Below are positions 44,197 to 53,034 of a DNA stretch of 64,000 nt, in pieces. Source of the DNA: an uncultured Paracoccaceae bacterium (GTDB taxonomy: Bacteria; Pseudomonadota; Alphaproteobacteria; Rhodobacterales; Rhodobacteraceae). Numbering within the stretch: the stretch's first letter is position 1; each line of letters starts with the position of its first letter. The notes under the pieces were generated by a model. It searched no databases and was not told where the DNA came from. It worked only from the letters and a program-made list of their open reading frames with translations. Where the stretch lies: NCBI GenBank assembly GCA_958439195.1, contig OY288160.1, positions 124,001-188,000 of the forward strand. Reading direction: 5' to 3'. A program made the position numbers and the translations under genes.

Positions 44197-45525
44197 ATGG
44201 CGCGGGCAATGAAGGTGGCGATCGTCGATGACGAGGCGGACATGCGGCAATCCATCAGCCAGTGGCTGGCGCTTTCTGGTTTTGATACAGAGACTTATGC
44301 CAGCGCCGAAGATGCGCTGCGCGGCATCGGGCCGGAGTTTCCGGGCGTTGTTGTGAGCGACATCAAGATGCCCGGCATGGACGGGATGGCCTTTCTGAAG
44401 CGGTTGATGGGCATGGATTCCGGACTGCCCGTGATCATGATCACGGGTCACGGCGATGTGCCGATGGCGGTGGAGGCGATGCGGGTGGGGGCCTATGATT
44501 TTCTGGAAAAGCCATTCAACCCGGACCGGATGACGGAATTGGCCAAGCGTGCCACGCAGGCGCGGCGGTTGACGCTGGATAACCGGGCGCTGCGCAAAGA
44601 ACTGTCGGACGGGTCGGTTCTGATGAAGAAGCTGATCGGGTCAAGCCCCGTGATGGAACGACTGCGCGAGGATATTCTTGATTTGGGTCAAGCAGATAGC
44701 CATGTCCTGATCGACGGCGAAACCGGCACGGGCAAGACTTTGGTGGCCCATGCGCTTCATGCTGTGGGGCCGCGCGCATCGAAGAAATTTGTCACCATCA
44801 CCTGTGCCGCCTGGTCCGAAGATCAGTTGGCGGCCAAGCTGTTCGGGCCAAGTGAGGACGGCCAGATCCCGCTGGTGGAAGAGGCGCGGGGGGGAACCCT
44901 GTGCCTTGAGGACATCGAGGCGTTGAGCCAGCCCTTGCAGGCGCGGCTTCTGACGCTGATCAATGAGGATGGCACGCCGCCCGAAACCCGCATCATAGCG
45001 ATCTGCAACGAACATGCGCCGGACAAGACGTTGGAAGATGTTCTGCGGTCGGATCTATACTATCGGTTGGGGGCGATGACGATCCTGTGCCCACCCCTTA
45101 GGGTGCGGGGCGAGGATATCCTGACGCTGTTCACGCGGATGTCGGAACAGTTTGCCGAAGAATATGGCTGTGATGCGCCGCAGGTGACGGCGCAGGAGGC
45201 GGCGCAATTGTTGCAGGCGCCCTGGCCCGGAAATGTGCGGCAGTTGGTCAATATCGCGGAACGGGCGGTGTTGCAGAACCGGCGTGGCTCGGGTTCCATT
45301 GCCAGCTTGTTGATGGCCGACAACGAGGCGACGGGGCCTGCGATGACGACGGAAGGCAAGCCTTTGAAAGAGTATGTCGAAGCCTTTGAACGGATGCTGA
45401 TCGACAATACGATGCGCCGCCATAAAGGCAGTATTGTTGCCGTGATGGATGAGCTGTGTCTGCCTCGCCGGACGTTGAATGAGAAGATGGCCAAGTATGG
45501 GCTGAGCCGGGCGGAATATACCTGA
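44197..45525 (+). CDS. dctD: NtrC-family response regulator (DctD-like) lacking GAFTGA
   Basis: 442 residues: receiver with Asp55 (VVSDIKMPGMDG) and GHGDVPMAVEAM; AAA+ domain with Walker A GETGTGKT (174-181); Fis-type HTH at the C terminus (SIVAVMDELCLPRRTLNEKM). Between LFG (215-217) and GGTLCLEDI (232 on) only 14 residues remain, about eight fewer than normal, and the sigma-54-contacting GAFTGA loop is missing; Walker B reads CLEDI in place of FLDEI. It therefore probably does not activate sigma-54 in the usual way and may work with sigma-70 or as a repressor, as known for NtrC of Rhodobacter capsulatus. Start 44197 chosen; ATG 44209 is equally possible. Confidence 0.85.
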   Translation: MARAMKVAIVDDEADMRQSISQWLALSGFDTETYASAEDALRGIGPEFPGVVVSDIKMPGMDGMAFLKRLMGMDSGLPVIMITGHGDVPMAVEAMRVGAYDFLEKPFNPDRMTELAKRATQARRLTLDNRALRKELSDGSVLMKKLIGSSPVMERLREDILDLGQADSHVLIDGETGTGKTLVAHALHAVGPRASKKFVTITCAAWSEDQLAAKLFGPSEDGQIPLVEEARGGTLCLEDIEALSQPLQARLLTLINEDGTPPETRIIAICNEHAPDKTLEDVLRSDLYYRLGAMTILCPPLRVRGEDILTLFTRMSEQFAEEYGCDAPQVTAQEAAQLLQAPWPGNVRQLVNIAERAVLQNRRGSGSIASLLMADNEATGPAMTTEGKPLKEYVEAFERMLIDNTMRRHKGSIVAVMDELCLPRRTLNEKMAKYGLSRAEYT

Positions 45526-46083
45526 ACCGCCCTTAATCATTGAAGAAATTAAAAAAGGGCTGTGCAGCGCATGGTGCAGTGCGCTGTGCAGCCGGGTGTA
45601 TGCACGCAGCGCACGCGGGCAGCGCGTTAGGGTTAATCAGAGGTTGAAAATTTAGCGCCAGTTTCAGCCGGGGGTGTCCAGATGTCGGTTTGGGCGAAAT
45701 TCCCCCATTGTGTTTTGCGCTGCTTTGCCGCTAGGGTCGGCGGGCACGGGGTTTGCCCCGCCGTAGAATTCTCTGCCACACCCGCCGGCGCCTGTTAGCG
45801 CTGCCGTGAAGGGGAAGCAGTCGGATCGGCCGAGAGGTCGTCAATTTGCCCGTCAGGTCGCACGACGCAGCGGGCTTAATCAGGTGGGTGCCGCGAGGCG
45901 CCCGAAAGAGAACCGCGATGATGCGCGCGAATTTGATGACGAAAGCCGAGGGATGCCCACAGGGCATGGCCCGGCTTTTCGCCCCGCGCCGTCTTGCCCA
46001 GACAAGCCGCCCCATCCCGTCCGACCCCGATCCTGGAGCTTGCTCCGGGGCGGATCGGCCGCGTCGGGGCGCCACAGGAAATC
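45526..46083. other. Long leader region before rne
   Basis: 558 bases between the regulator stop and rne. It begins with a weak inverted repeat (GCCCTTAAT/ATTAAAAAAGGGC) and a 12-bp repeat array (own entry), and contains a hairpin CGGCGGG/CCCGCCG at 45738-45763. rne mRNAs of other proteobacteria have long 5' leaders that RNase E itself recognises to control its level, and this region may do the same. The rne frame stays open upstream to 45994 but those residues are not part of the family. Confidence 0.5.
45562..45604 (+). repeat. Array of 12-bp repeats with GTGCAGC core, upstream of rne
   Basis: GTGCAGC, GTGCAGT, GTGCAGC and a degenerate GTATGCA start at 45562, 45574, 45586 and 45598, exactly every 12 bases with variable 5-base spacers. 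A second array with the same core and period lies at 57652-57694. Confidence 0.75.
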
Positions 46084-48921
46084 ATGGCAAAGAAAATGCT
46101 TATCGACGCCACCCATGCGGAAGAGACCCGCGTTGTGGTGGTGGATGGAAACAAGGTCGAAGAGTTTGACTTTGAAACAGTAAACAAGCGGCAACTGGCG
46201 GGGAATATATACCTTGCAAAAGTGACGCGGGTCGAACCTTCGTTGCAGGCGGCCTTTGTGGATTACGGCGGGAACCGGCACGGGTTCCTGGCCTTTGCCG
46301 AAATTCACCCGGATTACTATCAGATCCCCGTCGCAGACCGTAAGGCGCTGCTGGATGAGGAACGCGCCTATAACCGCGCGCAGGATGAGGAAGACAACCG
46401 CCGGTCGCGCCCCAAACCGCGCCCACGCCCCGAAGCGGCACGGGCCGAGGCGGTGAAGGTATCCGAGATTGGCGGCATGGATGTCGTCGATCTGGATGAG
46501 GATGAGGGCGAAGCCAGCGCGGCGCTGGTCGATGATGCCCCGGCAAATTCCGCACCGCAGGATCACGACCACGATCACGATCATGGGCACGATAATGGGC
46601 ACGGTGACGGCCATACGCATTCCCACGATCACGACCATGATCGTTCCGGGAGCAATGCTGGCGAGAACGGCAGCGGCGATAATGGCGGCGAGAATGGCGA
46701 ACGCCCCTATCGCGCGATGGATCATGCCAGCGAAACCGATGACGAAATCGAGTCGGTCGCGGATGAGGATGTGTCTGAGGAAATCAGCGCACCGCGCAAG
46801 CCGCGCCCGCGCCGATACAAGATTCAGGAAGTGATCAAGGTCCGGCAGATCATGCTGGTTCAGGTGGTCAAGGAAGAACGCGGCAACAAGGGCGCGGCGC
46901 TGACCACCTATCTGTCGCTGGCTGGGCGCTATTGCGTGCTGATGCCCAACACGGCACGGGGCGGCGGCATTTCCCGCAAGATCACTGTGGCGGCGGACAG
47001 AAAGAAGCTGAAGGAAATCGCGGGCGAGATCGAGGTGCCGGAAGGTGCCGGCCTGATCATCCGCACGGCCGGGGCCAAGCGGACCAAGCCGGAAATCAAG
47101 CGCGATTATGAATATCTGATGCGGCTGTGGGAACAGGTCCGCGAATTGACGCTGAAATCCATCGCGCCGGCGGCGATCTATGAGGAAGGCGATCTGATCA
47201 AGCGGTCGATCCGCGATCTGTATAGCCGCGAGATCGACGAGGTGCTGGTTGAAGGCGAGGCCGGGTATCGGACCGCCAAGGATTTCATGCGCATGATCAT
47301 GCCCAGCCACGCCAAACAGGTGAAGCGGTATGATGAACAGATGCCGCTGTTCGCCCGGTTCCAGGTGGAAAGCTATCTGGGCGGCATGTTCAACCCGACG
47401 GTGCAGTTGAAATCGGGTGGCTATATCGTCATCGGGATCACCGAGGCGCTGGTGGCAATCGACGTGAACTCGGGTCGGTCGACGCGGGAAGGGTCGATCG
47501 AGGATACCGCCCTGAAGACCAACCTGGAGGCCGCCGATGAGGTGGCGCGCCAGTTGCGCCTGCGCGACCTTGCCGGGTTGATTGTGATCGACTTTATCGA
47601 CATGGAAGAGCGTAAGAACAACGCCGCCGTCGAGAAGCGGTTGAAAGACAAGCTGAAAACCGACAGGGCACGGATTCAGGTGGGCCGGATTTCCGGCTTT
47701 GGCCTGATGGAAATGAGCCGTCAGCGGCTGCGTCCGGGGATGTTGGAATCCACGACCCAGCCCTGTGCGCATTGCCACGGGACCGGGTTGATCCGGTCGG
47801 ATGACAGCCTTGGCCTGCAAATTCTGCGGGCGCTGGAAGAGGAAGGAACGCGGAAACGGTCCAAGGAAGTGCTGTTGAAGGCACCGTTTGGGATCGTGAA
47901 TTTCCTGATCAACCAGAAGCGCGAACATATCGCCTTGATCGAGGCGCGCTATGGCATGAGCGTGCGGATCGAGGGTGATCCGTCGCTGGTTAGCCCCGAT
48001 TTCCTGATCGAGAAGTTCAAGACCGCGACGCGCGTGGTGCCGGAAATTTCGTCGGTGATTTCCGGCCATGCCGGGTTGATGGGCGCGCCGGTCGACGAGG
48101 AAGAGGACGACGATCTGCCGCTGGACGAGGAACTGGACGAGGCCGAGGAGGCCGAGGCCAGCGAGGCGAAGGCAACCACAGCCCGGACGGATGGCCGGGG
48201 TGAAGGTGGTGGCGACGGGACCGGCAAGAAAAAGCGCCGTCGGCGTCGGCGCAAAAAGGGCGGATCGCAGGGCGCCTTTGGCGCGGCTGGCGGTGAGGAA
48301 GAAGCCAGTGACGGTGGCGAAAGCGGCGAGGACGGCGACGAGGACGAGGATGACGTCAGCGAAGCCCCCGCCGCAGTGCCCGCAGAGGCCGCGGTCGAGG
48401 TTGATGCTGTGGCCGTGGTTGCCGATGAGGCCGAGCCGAAGAAAAAGCTGACACGGACACGGGGCGGGGCTTCCGCGACGCGCGAGGGAACGTCGCAGGC
48501 GAAGAAGCCCGCGGCAGAGGCCAAGCCAAAGACGACTGCGGCCAAGCCGAAGGCGTCTGGTTCCAAGGCTGCGTCTGCGAAAGCCGCGGCTGCCGAGGCG
48601 GTGGTGGCTGGTGCTGAAGCCGGGGCTGTGACGGAAGCGGCCGCGGTGCCGGTGGAAGAGGACGCGCCGAAGCCGAAGAAGGCGCCGACCAGTCGTTCGC
48701 GCAGCACCAAGGCCAAAGTGGCGGAAGCCGAAGCGGTGGCCGAGGTTGCCGTCAGCTTCCCGGCTGATCCCGGCATTGCGCCGGTTCAGGAAACCGGGCC
48801 GGTTGTCGATCCGGGTGAGGCGGCGCAATTGGCCTTGGCGGAAACGGCGGCCAAGGCTGTGGAACCCGCCGATGACCCGGCCAAGCCGCGCAAAAAGGGC
48901 TGGTGGTCGCTGGGCCGTTAA
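46084..48921 (+). CDS. rne: Ribonuclease E
   Basis: 945 residues. The catalytic half has an S1 domain split by an insertion, the RNase H-like/5'-sensor part, the DNase I-like part with metal-binding aspartates in VAIDVNSGR and IVIDFIDMEE, and the zinc-link CAHCHG. The insertion (about 100-240) contains a stretch of 11 histidines in 25 residues (161-185, DHDHDHDHGHDNGHGDGHT) next to acidic runs. The C-terminal half (about 640-945) is a basic/acidic, Ala-Pro-Lys-rich scaffold with KKKRRRRRRKK, ending in WWSLGR. It cuts mRNA and rRNA precursors and organises the degradosome. Start 46084 has CAGGAA upstream. Followed by a strong terminator. Confidence 0.95.
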   Translation: MAKKMLIDATHAEETRVVVVDGNKVEEFDFETVNKRQLAGNIYLAKVTRVEPSLQAAFVDYGGNRHGFLAFAEIHPDYYQIPVADRKALLDEERAYNRAQDEEDNRRSRPKPRPRPEAARAEAVKVSEIGGMDVVDLDEDEGEASAALVDDAPANSAPQDHDHDHDHGHDNGHGDGHTHSHDHDHDRSGSNAGENGSGDNGGENGERPYRAMDHASETDDEIESVADEDVSEEISAPRKPRPRRYKIQEVIKVRQIMLVQVVKEERGNKGAALTTYLSLAGRYCVLMPNTARGGGISRKITVAADRKKLKEIAGEIEVPEGAGLIIRTAGAKRTKPEIKRDYEYLMRLWEQVRELTLKSIAPAAIYEEGDLIKRSIRDLYSREIDEVLVEGEAGYRTAKDFMRMIMPSHAKQVKRYDEQMPLFARFQVESYLGGMFNPTVQLKSGGYIVIGITEALVAIDVNSGRSTREGSIEDTALKTNLEAADEVARQLRLRDLAGLIVIDFIDMEERKNNAAVEKRLKDKLKTDRARIQVGRISGFGLMEMSRQRLRPGMLESTTQPCAHCHGTGLIRSDDSLGLQILRALEEEGTRKRSKEVLLKAPFGIVNFLINQKREHIALIEARYGMSVRIEGDPSLVSPDFLIEKFKTATRVVPEISSVISGHAGLMGAPVDEEEDDDLPLDEELDEAEEAEASEAKATTARTDGRGEGGGDGTGKKKRRRRRRKKGGSQGAFGAAGGEEEASDGGESGEDGDEDEDDVSEAPAAVPAEAAVEVDAVAVVADEAEPKKKLTRTRGGASATREGTSQAKKPAAEAKPKTTAAKPKASGSKAASAKAAAAEAVVAGAEAGAVTEAAAVPVEEDAPKPKKAPTSRSRSTKAKVAEAEAVAEVAVSFPADPGIAPVQETGPVVDPGEAAQLALAETAAKAVEPADDPAKPRKKGWWSLGR

Positions 48922-48940
48922 GCCGGTGGCAGGATACAGG

Positions 48941-48975
48941 CAGGCCGGGGGGAAACCTTCGGCCTGTTTTCTTTT
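48941..48975 (+). terminator. Rho-independent terminator of rne
   Basis: CAGGCCG (48941-48947) and CGGCCTG (48960-48966) close a stem-loop, followed directly by TTTTCTTTT, 20 bases behind the rne stop. Confidence 0.85.
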
Positions 48976-48983
48976 GCGCAGAT

Positions 48984-49220
48984 CTAGCCACCCCGGCGGA
49001 TGCGATAGGCGGTAACGGGGCCAGTTTCGGTGGCGTCCAGAAAATCATGCCCGGCTTGCGTGCAGAAATGCGGAAGGTCGATGGCGGCCATCCGGTCCGT
49101 GGCGCGGATGTGCAGGATCTGGCCCGGCTGCATGGTGGCAAGCCGTTTGCGCGCCCGCAGAACGGGCAGGGGGCAAAGCAGCCCTTCGCAATCAAGGTCG
49201 ATGTCCCAAGTTTGTGTCAT
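48984..49220 (-). CDS. tusA: TusA-family sulfurtransferase
   Basis: 78 residues with the family motif CPLPVLRARKRL; Cys16 is the persulfide-carrying residue. TusA proteins hand sulfur to tRNA thiolation, molybdenum cofactor or sulfur oxidation enzymes in the cytoplasm. Start ATG 49220 begins MTQTWDIDLDC; the frame extends far upstream without family residues. Divergent from ccdA, 94 bases apart, and convergent with rne. Confidence 0.9.
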   Translation of the reverse strand: MTQTWDIDLDCEGLLCPLPVLRARKRLATMQPGQILHIRATDRMAAIDLPHFCTQAGHDFLDATETGPVTAYRIRRGG

Positions 49221-49314
49221 ATGGTTTTGATAGCCGAAGCGTTGCAAGTGGGCCACGGCAATGTGACATCCGGGTGAGGTGACGGGGCGCGGCGAAGCGG
49301 GTATCACGGGAGCA

Positions 49315-50076
49315 ATGTTCGGCTTTGACATCATAGATGCGGGATTGATCCCGGCCATGCTGGTGGCGCTTGTGGCGGGGGTTTTGTCCTTTCTCAGCCC
49401 CTGCGTGCTGCCCATTGTGCCGCCCTATCTGGCCTATATGGGCGGGATCAGCATGAGCGACATGAAAGACGGCGCAGTGTCGGCGCGGCGGCGGGTGATG
49501 TTGCCGGCGCTGTTCTTTGTGCTGGGGCTGTCGACGGTGTTCTTGCTTTTGGGGTTCACCGCCAGCGCCTTTGGGGCGTTTTTCCTGACCAACCAGGAAT
49601 TGTTCGCGCAGATTGCCGGGGTGGTTGTGCTGGTGTTTGGCCTGCATTTCCTGGGTGTGTTCCGCATCGGGATGCTGGACCGCGAGGCGCGGCTGGATGC
49701 GGGCGACCGGGGCGGTTCGGCCTTTGGGGCCTATGTCTTGGGCCTTGCCTTTGCCTTTGGCTGGACGCCCTGCATCGGGCCGCAGTTGGGCACCATCCTG
49801 TCGCTGGCGGCACAGGAGGGATCGGTGCAGCGCGGGACGGTTCTGTTGGGGGTCTATGCGGCGGGGCTGGGGTTGCCGTTCCTTCTCGCGGCGCTGTTCA
49901 TTGAACGCGCAATGGGCCTGATGCAGCGCTTGAAGCCCTATATGAAGTGGATCGAGCGCGCGATGGGCGTGCTGCTGGTCATCGTGGGGTTGGCCTTGCT
50001 GACCGGGGCATTTACGGATTTCAGCTGGTGGCTGTTGGAAACCTTTGATCGATTTGGCATTCCCCTCTTGGGCTGA
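49315..50076 (+). CDS. ccdA: Cytochrome c biogenesis protein CcdA
   Basis: 253 residues with six membrane helices and the two redox cysteines in FLSPCVLPIVPPYLAYM and FGWTPCIGPQLGTI. It carries reducing equivalents from cytoplasmic thioredoxin across the inner membrane to periplasmic thiol proteins needed for heme attachment. ATG 49315 fits the family start (MFGFDIIDAGLIPA). Its stop shares one base with the next start (TGATG). Confidence 0.92.
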   Translation: MFGFDIIDAGLIPAMLVALVAGVLSFLSPCVLPIVPPYLAYMGGISMSDMKDGAVSARRRVMLPALFFVLGLSTVFLLLGFTASAFGAFFLTNQELFAQIAGVVVLVFGLHFLGVFRIGMLDREARLDAGDRGGSAFGAYVLGLAFAFGWTPCIGPQLGTILSLAAQEGSVQRGTVLLGVYAAGLGLPFLLAALFIERAMGLMQRLKPYMKWIERAMGVLLVIVGLALLTGAFTDFSWWLLETFDRFGIPLLG

Positions 50077-51353
50077 TGCAACCGACGCGCCATAGTGGCG
50101 GTGTAACGGGTGCGGGGTGTGCAATGATGGGGCTGACGGCACGGGATACGGGGCAGGTGCGCACGCGGCGCGTGTTCTATATCCCCGGTTTTGACCCGAT
50201 GCAGACCCGGCGCTATCGCAACTTCTATCGCAGCGAAGGTCCGGCGCAGGCCGCCATTTCCGGCTATGGGCTGGAGGTGGGCCGCAAGCGCAGCGATGCG
50301 GCGCATGGCTGGTCGGTGACCGCGCAGATTGACGGCGAAGATGTGGTGGCGGACGTCGAGGTGATGGCCTGGGCCGATATCATCGGTGGGTCGATGCGAC
50401 GGACGATCCCGGCGACCTATGGCCAGATGCTGCGGACGGCCTGGATTTATGTGGCGTCGGGTGCGCTGTTCCGGCTGGGCCGGTTGCGCAAAGGGCCGAC
50501 GCTGGCCGCGATTTATCCGGTGGTGATGCTGACTGTGCAGGCCGGGTTGGCGGCGCTGGCGGCGTGGGGCATCGGGATGGGTGTCGGCCTTGTGGTGCCT
50601 GGCTGGCCGGGGGTGGCGCTGGGCTGGATGGCGGGGATGGCCCTGGCCTGGGGCGTGCTGCGGTTGTTTCAGCGGGCGGATCGCCGGTTCCTGGCCTATT
50701 ACCTGATGCATGACTATGCCTTTTCGGCGCAGGGCTGGGGGGCCTATCCACCGGTGCTGGAGGCGCGGATGGCGGCGTTTGGCGCACGGATCCGCGCGGC
50801 GTTGGAGGCGGAGGTGGATGAGGTGCTGGTGGTGGGCCATTCATCGGGTGCCATTCTGGGCGTGTCGATCCTTGCCGATCTGATCCGTGCGGGGGTGCCG
50901 GAGCGGGGACCGGTGCTGTCGCTTTTGACTTTGGGGCAGGTGGTGCCGATGGTTTCCTTCCTGCCCGAGGCCAAGCGGCTGCGGGCCGATCTGGCCTATC
51001 TTTCGGCACGGGATGAGGTGACGTGGGTTGATGTGACCGCGCCGGGGGATGGTTGCGCCTTTGCGTTGTGCGATCCGGTGGCGGTGACGGGGGTCGCACC
51101 TGCGGGCAAACGCTGGCCCTTGGTGATTTCCTGCGCCTTTACCCAGACCTTCAGCCCGGAGCGGTGGCGCAAGATGCGGTTTCGCTGGTTCCGGCTGCAT
51201 TTTCAATACATGTGCGCCTTCGACCGGCCGGGGGATTACGATTACTTTCGCATCACGGCGGGGCCTTTGACGCTGCGCGCGCGTTATGCCGGACGGAGCG
51301 CATCGAAAAGCCGGATCGAGCGCGCGCTTTCCGGCCATCGGAGCCTGGCATGA
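50076..51353 (+). CDS. Alpha/beta-hydrolase-like membrane protein
   Basis: 425 residues. A lipase-like core has the serine elbow GHSSGAI at about 259-264 (VDEVLVVGHSSGAILGVS), but between it and the N terminus two hydrophobic segments (about 145-200: AAIYPVVMLTVQAGLAALAAWG, GVALGWMAGMALAWGV) anchor it in the membrane. I recognise it only as a conserved hypothetical hydrolase of Rhodobacterales. Its stop overlaps the P450 start (ATGA), and its start overlaps the ccdA stop; ATG 50127 is an alternative start. Shared expression with the P450 suggests a common lipid or terpenoid-like substrate, which is inference. Confidence 0.65.
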   Translation: MQPTRHSGGVTGAGCAMMGLTARDTGQVRTRRVFYIPGFDPMQTRRYRNFYRSEGPAQAAISGYGLEVGRKRSDAAHGWSVTAQIDGEDVVADVEVMAWADIIGGSMRRTIPATYGQMLRTAWIYVASGALFRLGRLRKGPTLAAIYPVVMLTVQAGLAALAAWGIGMGVGLVVPGWPGVALGWMAGMALAWGVLRLFQRADRRFLAYYLMHDYAFSAQGWGAYPPVLEARMAAFGARIRAALEAEVDEVLVVGHSSGAILGVSILADLIRAGVPERGPVLSLLTLGQVVPMVSFLPEAKRLRADLAYLSARDEVTWVDVTAPGDGCAFALCDPVAVTGVAPAGKRWPLVISCAFTQTFSPERWRKMRFRWFRLHFQYMCAFDRPGDYDYFRITAGPLTLRARYAGRSASKSRIERALSGHRSLA

Positions 51354-52687
51354 AAGCGCCAAAGCCAGAGGCGCGGCCAGACCGCGTGTCGCTGTGGCGC
51401 TATTTGCGGCTGTTCCGGGCGGATATATTGTCGGCGCAACCGGCGCGGCTGTATCGGGCGTGGATGGCCGAATTCCGCACGCCGTTCTTTCGCAGCTATC
51501 TGTGTAACGATCCGGCGCTGGTGCGGCGGGTGTTGCAGGAACGGCCTGATGATTTCCCGAAATCCGACCGCATCCGCGAAGGGTTGGCCCCGCTTTTGGG
51601 GCAGTCGGTCTTTGTCACCAATGGAGAAACATGGAAGCGGCAGCGCCGGATCATCGACCCGGCCTTTGAAGGCGGGCGGTTGAAGGACACCTTCCCCGCC
51701 ATGTGGGCGGCGGGTGAGGCGGCGGTGGCGCGCATGGGCGAGGGCGTGGTGGAGGTGGAGGAGTTCGCCAGCCACGCAGCGGCGGATGTGATCTTTCGCA
51801 CGCTGTTTTCGCTGCCGATCGAAAGCCGCGATGCCAGCGCGGTGTTCCACGCCTTTCGCGCCTATCAGCGCACCCAGCCCATCCTGAACCTTGCGGCCTT
51901 TCTGCCCCTGCCGCGCTGGATGCCGCGTCTGCACAAGGGCCGCACCTTGCGAGCGGCGGCCGAGATCCGGCGGCTGATCACCCGGATGACCGAACGGCGG
52001 GCGGGGGAGATTGCGGCAGGCACCGCCCCCGACGACCTGGCGACCAAGATGATGGTCACAGCGGACCCGGTGACGGGGGAACGGTTCGGCACCGAGGAGA
52101 TGGTCGATCAGGTGGCGATCTTCTTTCTGGCGGGGCATGAGACCAGCGCCAGCGCGCTGGGTTGGGCGCTGTGGTTGCTGGCGGCGCATCCGGAGGTGCA
52201 GGATCGGGTGGCGGAAGAGGTGGCGGGGCTGGAGCCGGAGTTCGGCGCGGTGGCGCGGCTGCGCCTGACCCGCGACGTTTTCCGCGAGGTGCTGCGCCTG
52301 TATCCGCCCGTGCCGATGATGGTGCGCGAGACGACCTGCCCGGAGGAGTTCCGGGGCCGTGCGGTGGGACCGGGCGCGCAGGTGGTGCTGTCGCCCTGGC
52401 ATCTGGGGCGGCATGAGCGGATCTGGGGTGACCCGGATGGCTTTGACCCCGACAGATGGGCGCGGGAGGAAACGAAGGCCGCGGCGCGTGACGGATGGCT
52501 GCCATTTTCCAGCGGGCCGCGGGTCTGCACCGGGGCGGGATTTGCGATGGTGGAAGGGGTTCTTTTGTTGGCGCTGCTGGTGCGGGCCTTTCGGTTTGAG
52601 GTGGTGGAGGGGCGGGTGCCGGTGCCGGTGGCGCATCTGACGGTGCGGGCGCGGGATGGGGTGTGGCTGCGCGTGGTGCGGCGGTAG
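51350..52687 (+). CDS. Cytochrome P450
   Basis: 445 residues with all P450 marks: I-helix FLAGHETSASAL, EVLR in the K helix (VFREVLRLYPPVPMMVRE), and the heme loop FSSGPRVCTGAGFA with the cysteine ligand. The sequence is nearer to the class that includes CYP102/CYP4-like fatty-acid hydroxylases than to camphor-type enzymes. No own reductase or ferredoxin gene lies beside it. It overlaps the hydrolase gene by 4 bases. Codons are extremely GC-rich, like the neighbours. Confidence 0.92.
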   Translation: MKAPKPEARPDRVSLWRYLRLFRADILSAQPARLYRAWMAEFRTPFFRSYLCNDPALVRRVLQERPDDFPKSDRIREGLAPLLGQSVFVTNGETWKRQRRIIDPAFEGGRLKDTFPAMWAAGEAAVARMGEGVVEVEEFASHAAADVIFRTLFSLPIESRDASAVFHAFRAYQRTQPILNLAAFLPLPRWMPRLHKGRTLRAAAEIRRLITRMTERRAGEIAAGTAPDDLATKMMVTADPVTGERFGTEEMVDQVAIFFLAGHETSASALGWALWLLAAHPEVQDRVAEEVAGLEPEFGAVARLRLTRDVFREVLRLYPPVPMMVRETTCPEEFRGRAVGPGAQVVLSPWHLGRHERIWGDPDGFDPDRWAREETKAAARDGWLPFSSGPRVCTGAGFAMVEGVLLLALLVRAFRFEVVEGRVPVPVAHLTVRARDGVWLRVVRR

Positions 52688-52690
52688 TCG

Positions 52691-52756
52691 ACCGGTGACA
52701 CCGGTTGCGAAAACTTTTCTGAAAAGTTTTCGCAAATTCCTTTTGAAGGAATTTGC
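52691..52756. terminator. Three adjacent inverted repeats between convergent genes
   Basis: ACCGGT-GAC-ACCGGT (52691-52705), GCGAAAACTTTT-CTG-AAAAGTTTTCGC (52707-52733) and GCAAATTCCTT-TTG-AAGGAATTTGC (52732-52756) follow one another between the P450 stop and the convergent small gene, the last overlapping its stop. T runs in both directions make a bidirectional terminator likely. The middle element resembles intergenic palindromes I remember in several Rhodobacterales genomes. Confidence 0.75.
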
Positions 52757-52986
52757 TAGCAGAGCATTCGGATGGGTTCGTTGTTGCAGAAGATGATGAA
52801 CTGGCCGGCATTCTCCACGGCATGATAGCCGCGTCGGCGCAGTTCGCGCTCAAAGGCGCTGCGGCCAAGGATGCGTTCAACATCGCGCACTTGGCGACGG
52901 ACGATTCCCCCTTCGCGCGCAGATTTTGCTGTGAAGAGTTGCAGCATCCAGATATCGGCTGGCACGAGGGCATAATGTTCGGGCAT
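52756..52986 (-). CDS. Small conserved hypothetical protein
   Basis: 76 residues (MPEHYALVPADIWMLQLFTAK to the CNNEPIRMLC end). Start 52986 has GGAGGAAGCC directly upstream, far better than the ATG at 53016. No signal peptide, membrane helix or known motif; a basic helical middle (REGGIVRRQVRDVERILGR) may bind nucleic acid or protein. It lies in the same direction behind the ribbon-helix-helix gene with a 48-base gap, perhaps as the last gene of the fumC unit. Confidence 0.65.
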   Translation of the reverse strand: MPEHYALVPADIWMLQLFTAKSAREGGIVRRQVRDVERILGRSAFERELRRRGYHAVENAGQFIIFCNNEPIRMLC

Positions 52987-53034
52987 GGCTTCCTCCGTTT
53001 TCTCGAAGGCTGCCATCTGCCGGTAAACGCCCAG

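Noticed and set aside
45880..48828. 982-codon open frame antisense to rne
   Set aside because: It mirrors the codon structure of rne in GC-rich DNA, is rich in Arg/His/Gly/Leu without domains, and rne itself is unmistakable.
51284..52735. 483-codon open frame antisense to the P450
   Set aside because: Shadow of the P450 gene; composition dominated by Arg, His and Gln, no motif.
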